From JBAOHV01 sp964450685 (lineage in GTDB: Bacteria > Actinomycetota > Acidimicrobiia > Acidimicrobiales > Microtrichaceae): DNA of 12,815 bases. Of the stretch, positions 1-7,373 are shown in pieces. A program made the position numbers and the translations under genes. The stretch covers positions 1-12,815 of the forward strand of contig CAYVDN010000074.1 in assembly GCA_964450685.1 (NCBI GenBank). The letters are read 5' to 3'. Under the pieces are notes generated by a model, which searched no databases, was not told the DNA's origin, and worked only from the letters and a program-made list of their open reading frames with translations. The first letter of the stretch is position 1, and each line of letters starts with the position of its first letter.

Positions 1-1
1 C

Positions 2-889
2 CCCGTCACCGAGCTGGTGACCGGCGTGGACCTGGTCGAGCTCCCGCTGCGTGTCGCCGCCGGCGCGGCGCTGCCGTTCACCCAGGACGACGTGCGCGTC
101 GACGGCCCCGCCATCGAGTGCCGCATCAACGCGGAGGACCCCGCCGGCGGCGCGTTCCTGCCGTCGCCCGGGCCGATCAACAAGCTGCACGTGGCCTCCG
201 GGTTCGGAACCCGCTGGGACGGCGGCTACGAGGCCGGCGACGAGATCAGCCAGTACTACGACAACCTCGTCGGCAAGCTCTGCGTCTGGGGCCGCACCCG
301 TGAGGTGGCGATCGCCCGCATGATCCGTGCGCTCGAGGAGTTCGAGATCGACGGCGTCGCCACGGTCAAGGACGCCGACCTGGCGATCCTGCGCCACCCC
401 GACTTCGCCGCCAACGCCCACTCGACCAAGTGGGTCGAGGACACGCTCGACCTGAGCGGCGTGGGCAGCAGCCCCGCCCCGACCGACGGAACGGACGCCG
501 AACCGAAGGTCCGCCGTGACGTCGACGTCGAGGTCAACGGCAAGCGCTTCTCCGTCGCGATGTTCGTGCCGGAGTCCCAGCTGGCCCCTGTCGCATCGGG
601 CGGCGCGGCCAAGGCCCGCCCGAAGCGTGGCGGGTCCGGCGGCGGTGCGGGCGGCGCGGCTGGCAGCGGCAAGATCGCGGTGCCCATGCAGGGAACGATC
701 GTCAAGGTCAACGTCGAGGTCGGCCAGAGCGTCGCCAAGGGCGACGCCGTCGTCGTGCTAGAGGCGATGAAGATGGAGAACAACGTCGCTTCGGATGTCG
801 ACGGCACGGTGACCGAGATCAAGGTCGAGCCCGGCCAGTCGGTCAGCGCCGGCGAGGTCGTGGTGGTTATCGAGTCGTCGCAGGACTGA
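2..889 (+). CDS. Acyl-CoA carboxylase alpha subunit (biotin carboxylase + BCCP), 5'-truncated
   Basis: This is the C-terminal part of a fused biotin carboxylase/biotin carboxyl carrier protein, the alpha chain of an acetyl-/propionyl-CoA carboxylase type enzyme. It carboxylates biotin with ATP and bicarbonate and hands the carboxyl group to a separate beta subunit. The frame is open to the left edge, where PVTELVTG matches the end of the ATP-grasp domain; the catalytic ATP site lies outside the window. Counting from the Met codon at 17, the biotin-carboxylase C-terminal domain spans about residues 18-130 (ECRINAEDP, FLPSPGPI, YDNLVGKL). A Gly/Ala-rich hinge follows at about 195-218, then a biotinyl domain at 219-287. 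Its EAMKM motif places the biotin-accepting lysine at codon 770-772. The acyl-CoA substrate cannot be told from this part, so no symbol is given. The last 23 bases overlap the 3' end of the opposing glycosyltransferase gene. Confidence 0.93.
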   Translation, partial: PVTELVTGVDLVELPLRVAAGAALPFTQDDVRVDGPAIECRINAEDPAGGAFLPSPGPINKLHVASGFGTRWDGGYEAGDEISQYYDNLVGKLCVWGRTREVAIARMIRALEEFEIDGVATVKDADLAILRHPDFAANAHSTKWVEDTLDLSGVGSSPAPTDGTDAEPKVRRDVDVEVNGKRFSVAMFVPESQLAPVASGGAAKARPKRGGSGGGAGGAAGSGKIAVPMQGTIVKVNVEVGQSVAKGDAVVVLEAMKMENNVASDVDGTVTEIKVEPGQSVSAGEVVVVIESSQD

Positions 890-1970
890 GCTCGGCCAAC
901 GCTTCAAGCGTCCTGGAGCGGTGAGCGGCCGCGGAATACTTGCTCAGGTGCTCCCCTAGCACCGGAGCAGGCACCGAGCACTCTCCGGTGGCTACTGAGC
1001 ACAGCGCTTTCTCCAACGAACGGGCCAGGGATACCTCGTCGCCGGCAGGTACGGTCGTGCCGCACCGGCCAACGGTCTCAGGCAGGGCACCAGCGTCCGT
1101 GGTCACGACCATGCACCCGTGGCTGAGTGCCTCGATGACCGGGATACAGAATCCCTCGTGGAGACTCGGGGAGACAAAGACGGCAGCTCGGTCGTAGCGC
1201 TCGCGAAGGTCGCCGTCGGACAAGTCGAGTGAGAACCTCACACGGTCACCCAGTCCGAGCGAGTCGGCCATCTCCACCAGATGCTCGTGGAACTCCATGT
1301 CGGAATGCTCGCGGGAGGCGACCAGCTCCAGTTCCGTCCGCTCGAGTACCTCGGCGCTCACAAGGGCGAGGGCGCGTAGCAGTACGTCCTGCCCCTTCGC
1401 CGCACACAGGCGGCCGACGGCGAGCATTCTCACCGGTGTGGACGGCCGGTACTCCTGCGATCGAGGTTCCTCCAGCCAGGGCACGCACAGCGGCAGGACC
1501 GAAACAGGCACGGGCCCTGTATCCACCCACTCCGCCAAGGCCTCGGCGTTGTGGGCGGAGTCACACCAGACAGCGTCAGCTCCGGACACGAGCTCGAGCT
1601 GGTCGATCCCACGTATCACCTGCGAGCGTGACGACTCGGACAGAAGGTCGGGCGGTGTCATGTTGTGGAAGTTGACAACCCTCACCGCTGATGGATGCGA
1701 CAGGGCCAACGTGTCGAACAGCCCGTAGTGGATCCCGTGGTGGTAGATGACGATCTCCGCCGACCTGAAGGTCTCGTCGCGCATCAGCTGCCACGAATCG
1801 TCTACCACGACATGTCCGAGCTCCGGGAAGTCACTGTGCTGCACGAAGACCGTGACGTCATACCCGGCTGCCGACAGCACATCCACTTGGTGACGAACGG
1901 CGTTGGAAATCGCGTCGTAGCGCGTGCAGATGCCCGCGACGACCGCGACCCGATGCCTCTCAGCGTCCAT
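867..1970 (-). CDS. GT4-family glycosyltransferase
   Basis: A 367-residue GT-B fold retaining glycosyltransferase of family GT4, which transfers a sugar from a nucleotide donor to a growing glycan in the cytoplasm. The N-terminal acceptor half includes NFHNMTPPDLL (residues 100-110), common in actinobacterial GT4 proteins. The donor half starts near 180 with LAVGRLCAAKGQDVLL, and the E-X7-E signature lies in HEGFCIPVIEAL (Glu272 and Glu280). The frame stays open up to 2204, but those residues are arginine/serine-rich and out of character. They also lie inside the upstream gene, so I start at the ATG at 1968-1970, which leads straight into the first Rossmann strand (VAVVAG). That ATG overlaps the end of the GT2-GT4 gene by 11 bases and has no clear Shine-Dalgarno, which suggests translational coupling. 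It is the last gene of the operon. Donor and acceptor are unknown. Confidence 0.88.
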   Translation of the reverse strand: MDAERHRVAVVAGICTRYDAISNAVRHQVDVLSAAGYDVTVFVQHSDFPELGHVVVDDSWQLMRDETFRSAEIVIYHHGIHYGLFDTLALSHPSAVRVVNFHNMTPPDLLSESSRSQVIRGIDQLELVSGADAVWCDSAHNAEALAEWVDTGPVPVSVLPLCVPWLEEPRSQEYRPSTPVRMLAVGRLCAAKGQDVLLRALALVSAEVLERTELELVASREHSDMEFHEHLVEMADSLGLGDRVRFSLDLSDGDLRERYDRAAVFVSPSLHEGFCIPVIEALSHGCMVVTTDAGALPETVGRCGTTVPAGDEVSLARSLEKALCSVATGECSVPAPVLGEHLSKYSAAAHRSRTLEALAELSPATTR

Positions 1971-4239
1971 GGGTGCCGCTCGTGGTTGCGTCCGCCACGG
2001 TCCGGAAAAGCTCCTCCGCACGGTCTGCCATGGCACCGACGCTGTACATGCTCTCGAATCGTGCTCGACCGTCCAACCCCATCTGCGCACGGAGGCCGGA
2101 GTCGTCACACAGGCGGTGCAGTGCAGATACAAGCGAGTCGACGTCCGGTGACACCAACAGCCCCGTGGAGCCGTCGACGATGACCTCTCTTGCGGCACCA
2201 GCATCCAAGGCGATGACGGGCAACGAGGCCATCATCGCCTCGGTGTACACCAACCCGAACGACTCGAATCGGGATGGCGCCACGAAGATGTCGGCTCCTG
2301 CCAGTAGCTGCTCGAGACGGTCGTCGTCCACGACTCCCGGGAAATCGACCCGGTCGAACCACGGCGCGTCGCGATGACGTTCCTGGAACTCCGAGGCGTA
2401 GGGGGCGCCGTGCTCGGCGGGAAGATCGTTGCGTCCAGCCAGAACGACGCTGACATCGGTGCGCTGGGCAAGCACCTGGGCAGTCGCGGCGAGCAACAGA
2501 TCAATACCCTTGCGCTTCTCGAACCGTCCGACGAACAGGACGGTCACATGGTCACGGCCCGAACGGTCCGGCGCAGCAGGGAACAGATCGCTCGACCCTA
2601 TGGGCGACACCGTGATACGGGAGCGGTCAAGTTCGATCCCGGCACTCACCTGAACCTCCTCGACGATCGCCTCGCTTATCCCGTGGAGATGGTCGCTGTG
2701 CTCCATCACATACCGCTCGAGCTCGAGCATGGGCCGACAGAACTCGTCCATGAACGACTCGTCGGCCACCCACTCGGGTCGAGTCCGCAGCGTGATTCCC
2801 AGCGTCGTGACGAGCGCCGTGACCACGGGAGCGATGCGCTCTCCGATCACCTCTAGGTGTTCCACGTCCCACATCGCGGCATAGACAGCATCCAGCGGCC
2901 AGCGATCGGCTATCCGGCGCACCTCGTCGGCGACGGCGCAGGCGTTGCCGGCGATGCGGCCGGGAGCCGACGGACATTTTGCGGACATGCCCGTTGCGGG
3001 TTTGGCGATCCTGTGGATCCAGACCCGATCCTCCAAGTCAACCGTGCTGTGGGCGTTCGAGGTCGTTATCACGTGGATCTCGTGTCCGCGGGAGGCAAGC
3101 TCACGAGCCAGATCCATGAAGTACCGACCGATCCCTCCTATCACCTCAGGCGGGATGGTCTGACTCACGAAGCAGAGGCGGAGCCGCTGACGTCCGACTG
3201 CATGCATCTGGGACGCGAGCGTCGCGAACGGCAGGAACGGCTGCAGGTCGACATCACCCTCTCGCCCCGGGAATCCGAGTGCGACCCTGCCGCGACTCCC
3301 GGCCTCGAAACCAGCCTCGAGACCTCGCTCGATCGAAGCTCCTGACTCGGCTGCCTCTACCGCCGTCATGTTGCCCTGCTCGACATGCCAACGAATGTCG
3401 GCATAGTGACCACCGGCGAAGTTCGCGTTGTCCGCGATGATGTGGGACAAAGGGTGGTACTCGAGCCCGTTGACCATCGAGAAATAGACCTTGTTCTTGA
3501 TCACTGAGTAGCGATCGCGCAGGACCTTCGTCGACGACCTGATCCCACTCGGAAGGAACTTGTGATGGATCGCTCCGCCATCGATCTGTCGCACCCCCCA
3601 TCCATGGTCGATCAGGCGAGCACTGACATCGGTCTCCTCGAGGTAGTACTCGAACTCCTCGTCGAACCCCCCAATGCCGACGAGCACGTCACGGCGGTAC
3701 ACACCGTTGCCGCCCGGGGCGTAGGGAAAGGTGAGCGACCCCGGTGTGGCCAGGATGTCGAGAGGTCGCGGATAGTCGGGCCGGGCGTTGCCGGTTCGGT
3801 CTGCACCCGTGTGGGTGCACTGGAAGGTGTATCCGGTGTGGTCGTACACCCAGCCACCCACCGCCGCGACATCAGGCGACGGCGAACCATCGGAACTGAG
3901 AAAACCCGTCATCAACTCATCGAGCCACTGCGGTTCGGGGACGGCGTCGTCGTCGATGAAGGCGACGTACTCCCCCGCTGATGCGGCGATCCCCAGGTTT
4001 CTGGACAACGAGAGGTTCGCCACCTCGCAGTGCAAAACCTTGATCCTGTCACCGCGCGCAGCGACTACGTCCTCGGTGTCGTCAGTGCACGGCCCGACGA
4101 CCACCACGACCTCGAACGACGGATAGGTGATCTGCTCCAACGCGTCCAGCAGCAGGTCGAGGCTCCTGGCGCGGTCGAGTGTGTTGATCACGACCGACAC
4201 GGTCGGATCGGGTGATTCCCGCTCGGGTGAGAGCACCAT
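1960..4239 (-). CDS. Bifunctional GT2-GT4 fusion glycosyltransferase
   Basis: A 759-residue protein carrying two different glycosyltransferase folds, probably adding two sugars in sequence or alternately to a polysaccharide. Residues 12-255 are a GT2 (GT-A fold, inverting) domain: SVVINTLDRARSL at the start, LSRNLGIAAS at 78-87, the metal-binding IDDD at 95-98, and GGFDEEFEYYLEETD near 190-204 with the acidic catalytic region. A linker of roughly 100 residues (about 255-352) resembles nothing I know. Residues 353-745 are a GT4 (GT-B fold) domain: GGIGRYFMDLARELASRGHE at 368-387, LFVGRFEKRKGIDLLL at 568-583, and E-X7-E in RFESFGLVYTEAM (Glu659 and Glu667). The frame is open far upstream, but true homology begins only at MVLSPERES. 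The ATG at 4237-4239 shares one base with the methyltransferase stop (TGATG), a typical coupled junction. Sugar specificities are unknown. Confidence 0.88.
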   Translation of the reverse strand: MVLSPERESPDPTVSVVINTLDRARSLDLLLDALEQITYPSFEVVVVVGPCTDDTEDVVAARGDRIKVLHCEVANLSLSRNLGIAASAGEYVAFIDDDAVPEPQWLDELMTGFLSSDGSPSPDVAAVGGWVYDHTGYTFQCTHTGADRTGNARPDYPRPLDILATPGSLTFPYAPGGNGVYRRDVLVGIGGFDEEFEYYLEETDVSARLIDHGWGVRQIDGGAIHHKFLPSGIRSSTKVLRDRYSVIKNKVYFSMVNGLEYHPLSHIIADNANFAGGHYADIRWHVEQGNMTAVEAAESGASIERGLEAGFEAGSRGRVALGFPGREGDVDLQPFLPFATLASQMHAVGRQRLRLCFVSQTIPPEVIGGIGRYFMDLARELASRGHEIHVITTSNAHSTVDLEDRVWIHRIAKPATGMSAKCPSAPGRIAGNACAVADEVRRIADRWPLDAVYAAMWDVEHLEVIGERIAPVVTALVTTLGITLRTRPEWVADESFMDEFCRPMLELERYVMEHSDHLHGISEAIVEEVQVSAGIELDRSRITVSPIGSSDLFPAAPDRSGRDHVTVLFVGRFEKRKGIDLLLAATAQVLAQRTDVSVVLAGRNDLPAEHGAPYASEFQERHRDAPWFDRVDFPGVVDDDRLEQLLAGADIFVAPSRFESFGLVYTEAMMASLPVIALDAGAAREVIVDGSTGLLVSPDVDSLVSALHRLCDDSGLRAQMGLDGRARFESMYSVGAMADRAEELFRTVADATTSGTHGR

Positions 4240-5249
4240 CAGCCGGGCCGTCTGGCGGCAACCTGGAGCTCTCGGCAGATGTCGTTGGGTCGGCCGGCGG
4301 CCTCGATCTGCACGTCGGCGAAACCCGCCGACTCGAGCAGCACCTTGAGAGAGTCGGCGCTGAAAGCTGTGAAATGGAAGTCGCCTTCGTACTCCTGCCC
4401 GCCATAGAGAACGGCTCGGAGCTCGTCGAAGCTCACCTCGCCGGCGTTGTACGCGTCGATCATCCCGGGGCCATCCGGCACCACGGCGCGGAACTCCCCT
4501 CCCGGACGGAGCAGCGAGTACCAATACGGAAGAAGGGCCCTGGTCAGCTGCTCCAGAGGGAAGTGCTCGAGCAGGTGCTCGCTGTGGAGACCGTCCAGCT
4601 CCCCCTGGGCGAACGGAAGCCGGTCGACGGGCGCCACGACCTGGACGCCCGGCAGCTCTCGCATGTCGACGTTCACGTAGCCGTCCTTGGGGAGATGTCC
4701 GCAGCCGAGGTTCAACCTCAGTCCGCGCTCCGTGCTGACACGGTTCACTGCTGCGGGGTCGAGGACTCGACTCTCGGCCGCTGGGGGCTCGGCAGTTCCA
4801 TCGGCTCCGGCCCGGTAGCGGAGTTCGTAGAGCATCTCCTTGCGGACGAACTCGACGCGTTCGAAAAGCTCCTGGATGCCCCGGCCCCGGTCGGTCACAG
4901 CATCGATCAGAACAGCTATGTCTGCAGCCAGACGGTCGTCCGTGGAACGCAGCTCGTCCATCTGTCGCTGGAGGCGCCGTTGCGCCCCAGCTGACGAGGA
5001 CCACAGGCCCAGCAGCTCCGGCAGATGCTCCTCGAGCACGTCCGCTCGTCCCTGCAGAGCGTGGATCTGTGGCGGAACGCCGTTCTGGAGGTCCTGAAGT
5101 GCCTTGGTCAGGTCTGCGATCGCCTGCTCGTGGTGCTGGGTCTGGGCACGATGGACGACGGTCTGCGGGTCGAGGCGCCATGCGAGACGACGCCCCACAG
5201 CGGCGATCAGGCGTCGAATTCCTCTGGGCGAATCGGCTGGATCAGTCAT
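4239..5249 (-). CDS. SAM-dependent methyltransferase with N-terminal coiled coil
   Basis: A 336-residue class I (Rossmann) methyltransferase. The C-terminal catalytic domain covers about residues 175-332. The SAM-binding motif I is LNLGCGHLPKDGYVNVDM (179-196), followed by DRLPF (209-213), SEHLLEHF (223-230), a motif-III-like LLRPGGEFRAVVPDG (246-260), and FTAFSADSLKVLLESAGF near 293-310. Residues 34-145 are charged and helix-forming with heptad-like leucine, isoleucine and valine spacing, broken by a Pro-Pro at 59-60; I read this as an extended coiled coil. The start is ATG 5247-5249, with GGGAG five bases upstream (5255-5259) inside the end of the ABC ATPase gene, which it overlaps by 8 bases. 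Between an exporter and glycosyltransferases it most likely methylates a sugar of the exported glycan, perhaps the chain terminus; that substrate is inferred, not shown. Confidence 0.86.
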   Translation of the reverse strand: MTDPADSPRGIRRLIAAVGRRLAWRLDPQTVVHRAQTQHHEQAIADLTKALQDLQNGVPPQIHALQGRADVLEEHLPELLGLWSSSAGAQRRLQRQMDELRSTDDRLAADIAVLIDAVTDRGRGIQELFERVEFVRKEMLYELRYRAGADGTAEPPAAESRVLDPAAVNRVSTERGLRLNLGCGHLPKDGYVNVDMRELPGVQVVAPVDRLPFAQGELDGLHSEHLLEHFPLEQLTRALLPYWYSLLRPGGEFRAVVPDGPGMIDAYNAGEVSFDELRAVLYGGQEYEGDFHFTAFSADSLKVLLESAGFADVQIEAAGRPNDICRELQVAARRPG

Positions 5250-6504
5250 CGTTGCTCCCTGTCGACTCCTTCATTCGATCGATGGACCATGTGCCCACGA
5301 GTTCGACGAAGCCGACTCCGAGAGCGCGGTCAGCGCGTCGGACAGCCAGCGGATAGGCGCGGGTCTGGCGATCGAACACGTGCTGGACGTACTGGTCATT
5401 CACCCCGACCGAGACCTCGTAGTTGCCGGGTAGCAGGGCCAGCTCGGGGAAGGTGCAGCGGACCAGTCCGTCGCCAGAGACCATGCCGGTGGAGAGCTTG
5501 CCGAGCTTCGTGTTCACGCCCGACACCTGGATGTCGTTCTCGGAGTGGATCTGGTAACCGAACACCGGTTCTTCGACCGGACGGTGGGCCCGGTAGGCGA
5601 TGTTCAGGCTCAGCTCGGACCCGGTCGTCGTCCAGTCGACCCGCTCGCCGCTCGCGTCGGTGAAGAAGACCTCGCGTATCTGGATGTCCTCGCCGAACCA
5701 TGCTTCGCGGTCATCCTCTGCCGCGTTCTCCGCCTCGGCTCGGGACGCCACTTCGACGCGACGCTCCATCTCGCGTTCGTTCACGCGCTCCAGATAGGCG
5801 CTCGCCACCTCGCCGGCATCACCCTTGAGCATGAGGTGCCCATGGTCGAGCCACGCAGCTCCGTCGCACATCGTCTCGACCGTGCCCATGCCATGGGTCA
5901 CCACGACGATCGTGACACCCTCCTTGCGCAGCTCGTAGAGGTGGTCGAAGCACTTCCGTTGGAACTCCTCGTCGCCGACCGCGATCACCTCGTCGATGAT
6001 GAGGATCTCCGGATGCACGTGGACCGCGACGGAGAAGCCCAGGCGGATGTACATGCCCGACGAGTAGATCTTGACCGGAGAGTCGATGAACTCCTGCACA
6101 CCGGCGAACTCGACGATCTCGTCGAACGCCTTGTCGATCTGCTTGCGCGACATGCCCAGGATCGTCGCGTTCATGTAGACGTTCTCCCGTCCGGTCAGGT
6201 CGGGGTGGAACCCTGCTCCGAGCTCCAGCAACGTCGAGATCCTCCCGTTGACCTGCACCTGTCCCTCGGTCGGCCGGTAGATGCCGGCGATGCAGCGCAG
6301 CAGTGTCGACTTGCCACAGCCGTTGTGACCGACGAGGGCGAACATGGAGCCCTCGTCGATCTCCAACGAGACGTCGCGCAGCGCCCAGAACTCATCCACT
6401 CCGGCGGAGCGGTCGCGTCTTGTGACCAGCTCCTTCACCGAGTGGGCCTTGTCGGTCTGGAGGCGGAACTTCTTGGAGACGCCCTCGACTCGGATCGCGG
6501 TCAT
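5242..6504 (-). CDS. wzt: Polysaccharide ABC exporter ATPase with Wzt-type C-terminal glycan-binding domain
   Basis: A 420-residue ATP-binding subunit of an O-antigen/teichoic-acid type exporter, acting at the inner face of the membrane with the permease encoded just upstream. The nucleotide-binding domain (about 1-245) has Walker A GHNGCGKST (59-67), the divergent signature YSSGM (147-151) usual in the Wzt/TagH group, Walker B ILIIDE (167-172) and the switch histidine in VVTHGM (His204). A charged linker (240-270) leads to a beta-rich domain, about 274-407, with the hallmarks of Wzt C-terminal domains: TGSELSLNIAYRA, PVFGYQIHSEND, LLPGNYEVSVGVND and a closing GVGFVELVGTWSI. In E. coli O8/O9a this domain binds the modified non-reducing end of the O-polysaccharide. 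The start is ATG 6502-6504, overlapping the permease stop by one base with GAGGAG five bases upstream. The open frame continues far upstream, but only as a shadow of the permease. Confidence 0.93.
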   Translation of the reverse strand: MTAIRVEGVSKKFRLQTDKAHSVKELVTRRDRSAGVDEFWALRDVSLEIDEGSMFALVGHNGCGKSTLLRCIAGIYRPTEGQVQVNGRISTLLELGAGFHPDLTGRENVYMNATILGMSRKQIDKAFDEIVEFAGVQEFIDSPVKIYSSGMYIRLGFSVAVHVHPEILIIDEVIAVGDEEFQRKCFDHLYELRKEGVTIVVVTHGMGTVETMCDGAAWLDHGHLMLKGDAGEVASAYLERVNEREMERRVEVASRAEAENAAEDDREAWFGEDIQIREVFFTDASGERVDWTTTGSELSLNIAYRAHRPVEEPVFGYQIHSENDIQVSGVNTKLGKLSTGMVSGDGLVRCTFPELALLPGNYEVSVGVNDQYVQHVFDRQTRAYPLAVRRADRALGVGFVELVGTWSIDRMKESTGSNDD

Positions 6505-7298
6505 CAGAGCTCCTCGATCACACGTGGTGCGTACCGACTGAAGATGACCCAGCCGGCAACCAGGCTCGCCACGGACGAGACGACCATCATCAACCAGTTG
6601 TTCGCACTGGGTAGCGACTGCTGGTAGACGACCTGCTGCATCGCATATACGAACGACGTCAAGGGGTTGAGCGAGATGATCCGCTGGTAGTTCTCCGGGA
6701 TTATCTCGATCGAGTAGACGATCGGTGTGGCGTAGAACCAGACCTGCAACCCGATGCCGACCAGATAGTTGACGTCGCGGTAGCGGATGTTGCCGAGCCC
6801 CAGCACCAAGCCGAACCCGAATGCGAAGCAGCCGAGCATCAGCAGGATCGGTATCGCCAGCAACGCCGTCCACCACAGGTTGCCGACCACGACCATGAAC
6901 GCGAGCAGAATCCCGAGCTCGAGCGCTGCCTGCAGGGCTACGGTGACCATGCCCGAGACCATCGGGCACTCCGGCGGGAAGTATGTGCGGGTCAGCAACG
7001 GACCGGCCGACGCGAACTGCTGGATCGACGTGTTGATGGTACCGGAGAGGAAGTTCCAGCAGACCAGGGCGCAGAACAGGTACAGGGCGAAGCTCTGGGT
7101 CTTGCCGTTGCCAGCAACCGGGGCGACTGCACCCAGGAACACCCCGAACACGACGGTGTAGATCGCCAGGGTGGTCGCCGGGTTGATGAGCGACCAGAGC
7201 CACCCCAGGAAGCTCTTCTTGTATCGGGCCTTCAGGTCCCGCTGGGCCAGGTTCAGGATCAGCGAGCGGTACTGCCAGACCTCGGCTGGGGTGGACAA
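6504..7298 (-). CDS. wzm: ABC-2 type polysaccharide exporter permease (Wzm/TagG type)
   Basis: A 264-residue membrane protein, normal length for the family, that pairs with the downstream ATPase to move a lipid-linked glycan across the membrane. It opens with the amphipathic interface region found in Wzm/TagG proteins (YRSLILNLAQRDLKARYKKS, residues 10-29; then LGWLWSLINP to 40). Six hydrophobic segments follow, at about 42-58, 70-88, 117-139, 143-168, 178-197 and 234-254. RYRDVNYLVGIGLQVWFYATPIVYS covers residues 172-196 (split here as RYRDVN and FYATPIVYS), and NPLT follows at 211-214. The start codon appears to be TTG at 7296-7298: no in-frame ATG or GTG lies between it and the upstream gene, it leaves the usual short lead before the WQYR region, and GAGG sits six bases upstream. 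This is the first gene of the five-gene operon. Confidence 0.92.
   Translation of the reverse strand: MSTPAEVWQYRSLILNLAQRDLKARYKKSFLGWLWSLINPATTLAIYTVVFGVFLGAVAPVAGNGKTQSFALYLFCALVCWNFLSGTINTSIQQFASAGPLLTRTYFPPECPMVSGMVTVALQAALELGILLAFMVVVGNLWWTALLAIPILLMLGCFAFGFGLVLGLGNIRYRDVNYLVGIGLQVWFYATPIVYSIEIIPENYQRIISLNPLTSFVYAMQQVVYQQSLPSANNWLMMVVSSVASLVAGWVIFSRYAPRVIEEL
6510..6515 (-). promoter_or_regulatory. Strong Shine-Dalgarno for the ABC ATPase, inside the permease 3' end
   Basis: The minus strand reads GAGGAGCTCTGATG here. GAGGAG, which also encodes the last two Glu codons of the permease, lies five bases before the ATPase ATG. The permease stop TGA shares its final A with that ATG. This fixes the ATPase start and argues that the two exporter subunits are made in a coupled ratio. 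Confidence 0.75.
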
Positions 7299-7304
7299 AG
7301 ACGA

Positions 7305-7308
7305 CCTC
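7305..7308 (-). promoter_or_regulatory. Shine-Dalgarno supporting the TTG start of the permease
   Basis: The minus strand reads CGAGGTCGTCTTTG. GAGG lies six bases before the TTG at 7296-7298. With no in-frame ATG or GTG upstream in the 75-base gap, this spacing is the main support for TTG initiation. Confidence 0.55.
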
Positions 7309-7332
7309 GGTGTCGGCTGCGGGAACCGTCGG

Positions 7333-7341
7333 ACTCTAGCA
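7333..7341 (-). promoter_or_regulatory. Candidate extended -10 promoter of the export operon
   Basis: On the minus strand the gap between the reductase and permease genes contains TGCTAGAGT, a match to an extended -10 (TGN followed by TAGAGT, close to TATAAT). Initiation about seven bases downstream would give a leader of roughly 27 bases that includes the permease GAGG. No convincing -35 is present about 17 bases further upstream, as expected for an extended -10 promoter. The rest of the gap shows only a weak 4-bp dyad (CCGG arms), not a terminator, so read-through from the reductase gene is also possible. Confidence 0.4.
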
Positions 7342-7373
7342 GCGCCCGTTGTGTGATCCGGGGCGCCGGGCTG

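Noticed and set aside
1971..2204. N-terminal extension of the GT4 gene up to an ATG at 2204
   Set aside because: The added 78 residues are Arg/Ser/Trp-rich with no family resemblance and lie entirely inside the upstream gene; the ATG at 1968-1970 begins the Rossmann fold.
4240..5181. Extension of the GT2-GT4 frame to 5181
   Set aside because: The added residues are an Arg/Pro/Gly-rich shadow of the methyltransferase gene; GT2 homology starts only after 4239.
5545..6627. Plus-strand open frame of 360 codons opposite the ABC ATPase
   Set aside because: Composition is the complement of the ATPase gene (many His, Asp, Leu, Arg) and it has no domain; the minus strand has all the ABC motifs.
6505..7203. 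Extension of the ABC ATPase frame to 7203
   Set aside because: It is the alternate frame of the permease, rich in His/Arg/Pro; the ATG at 6504 has a strong Shine-Dalgarno.
7343..7373. Intrinsic terminator after the LpdA-like gene
   Set aside because: Only a 4-bp CCGG stem with no T-run; not enough to call.
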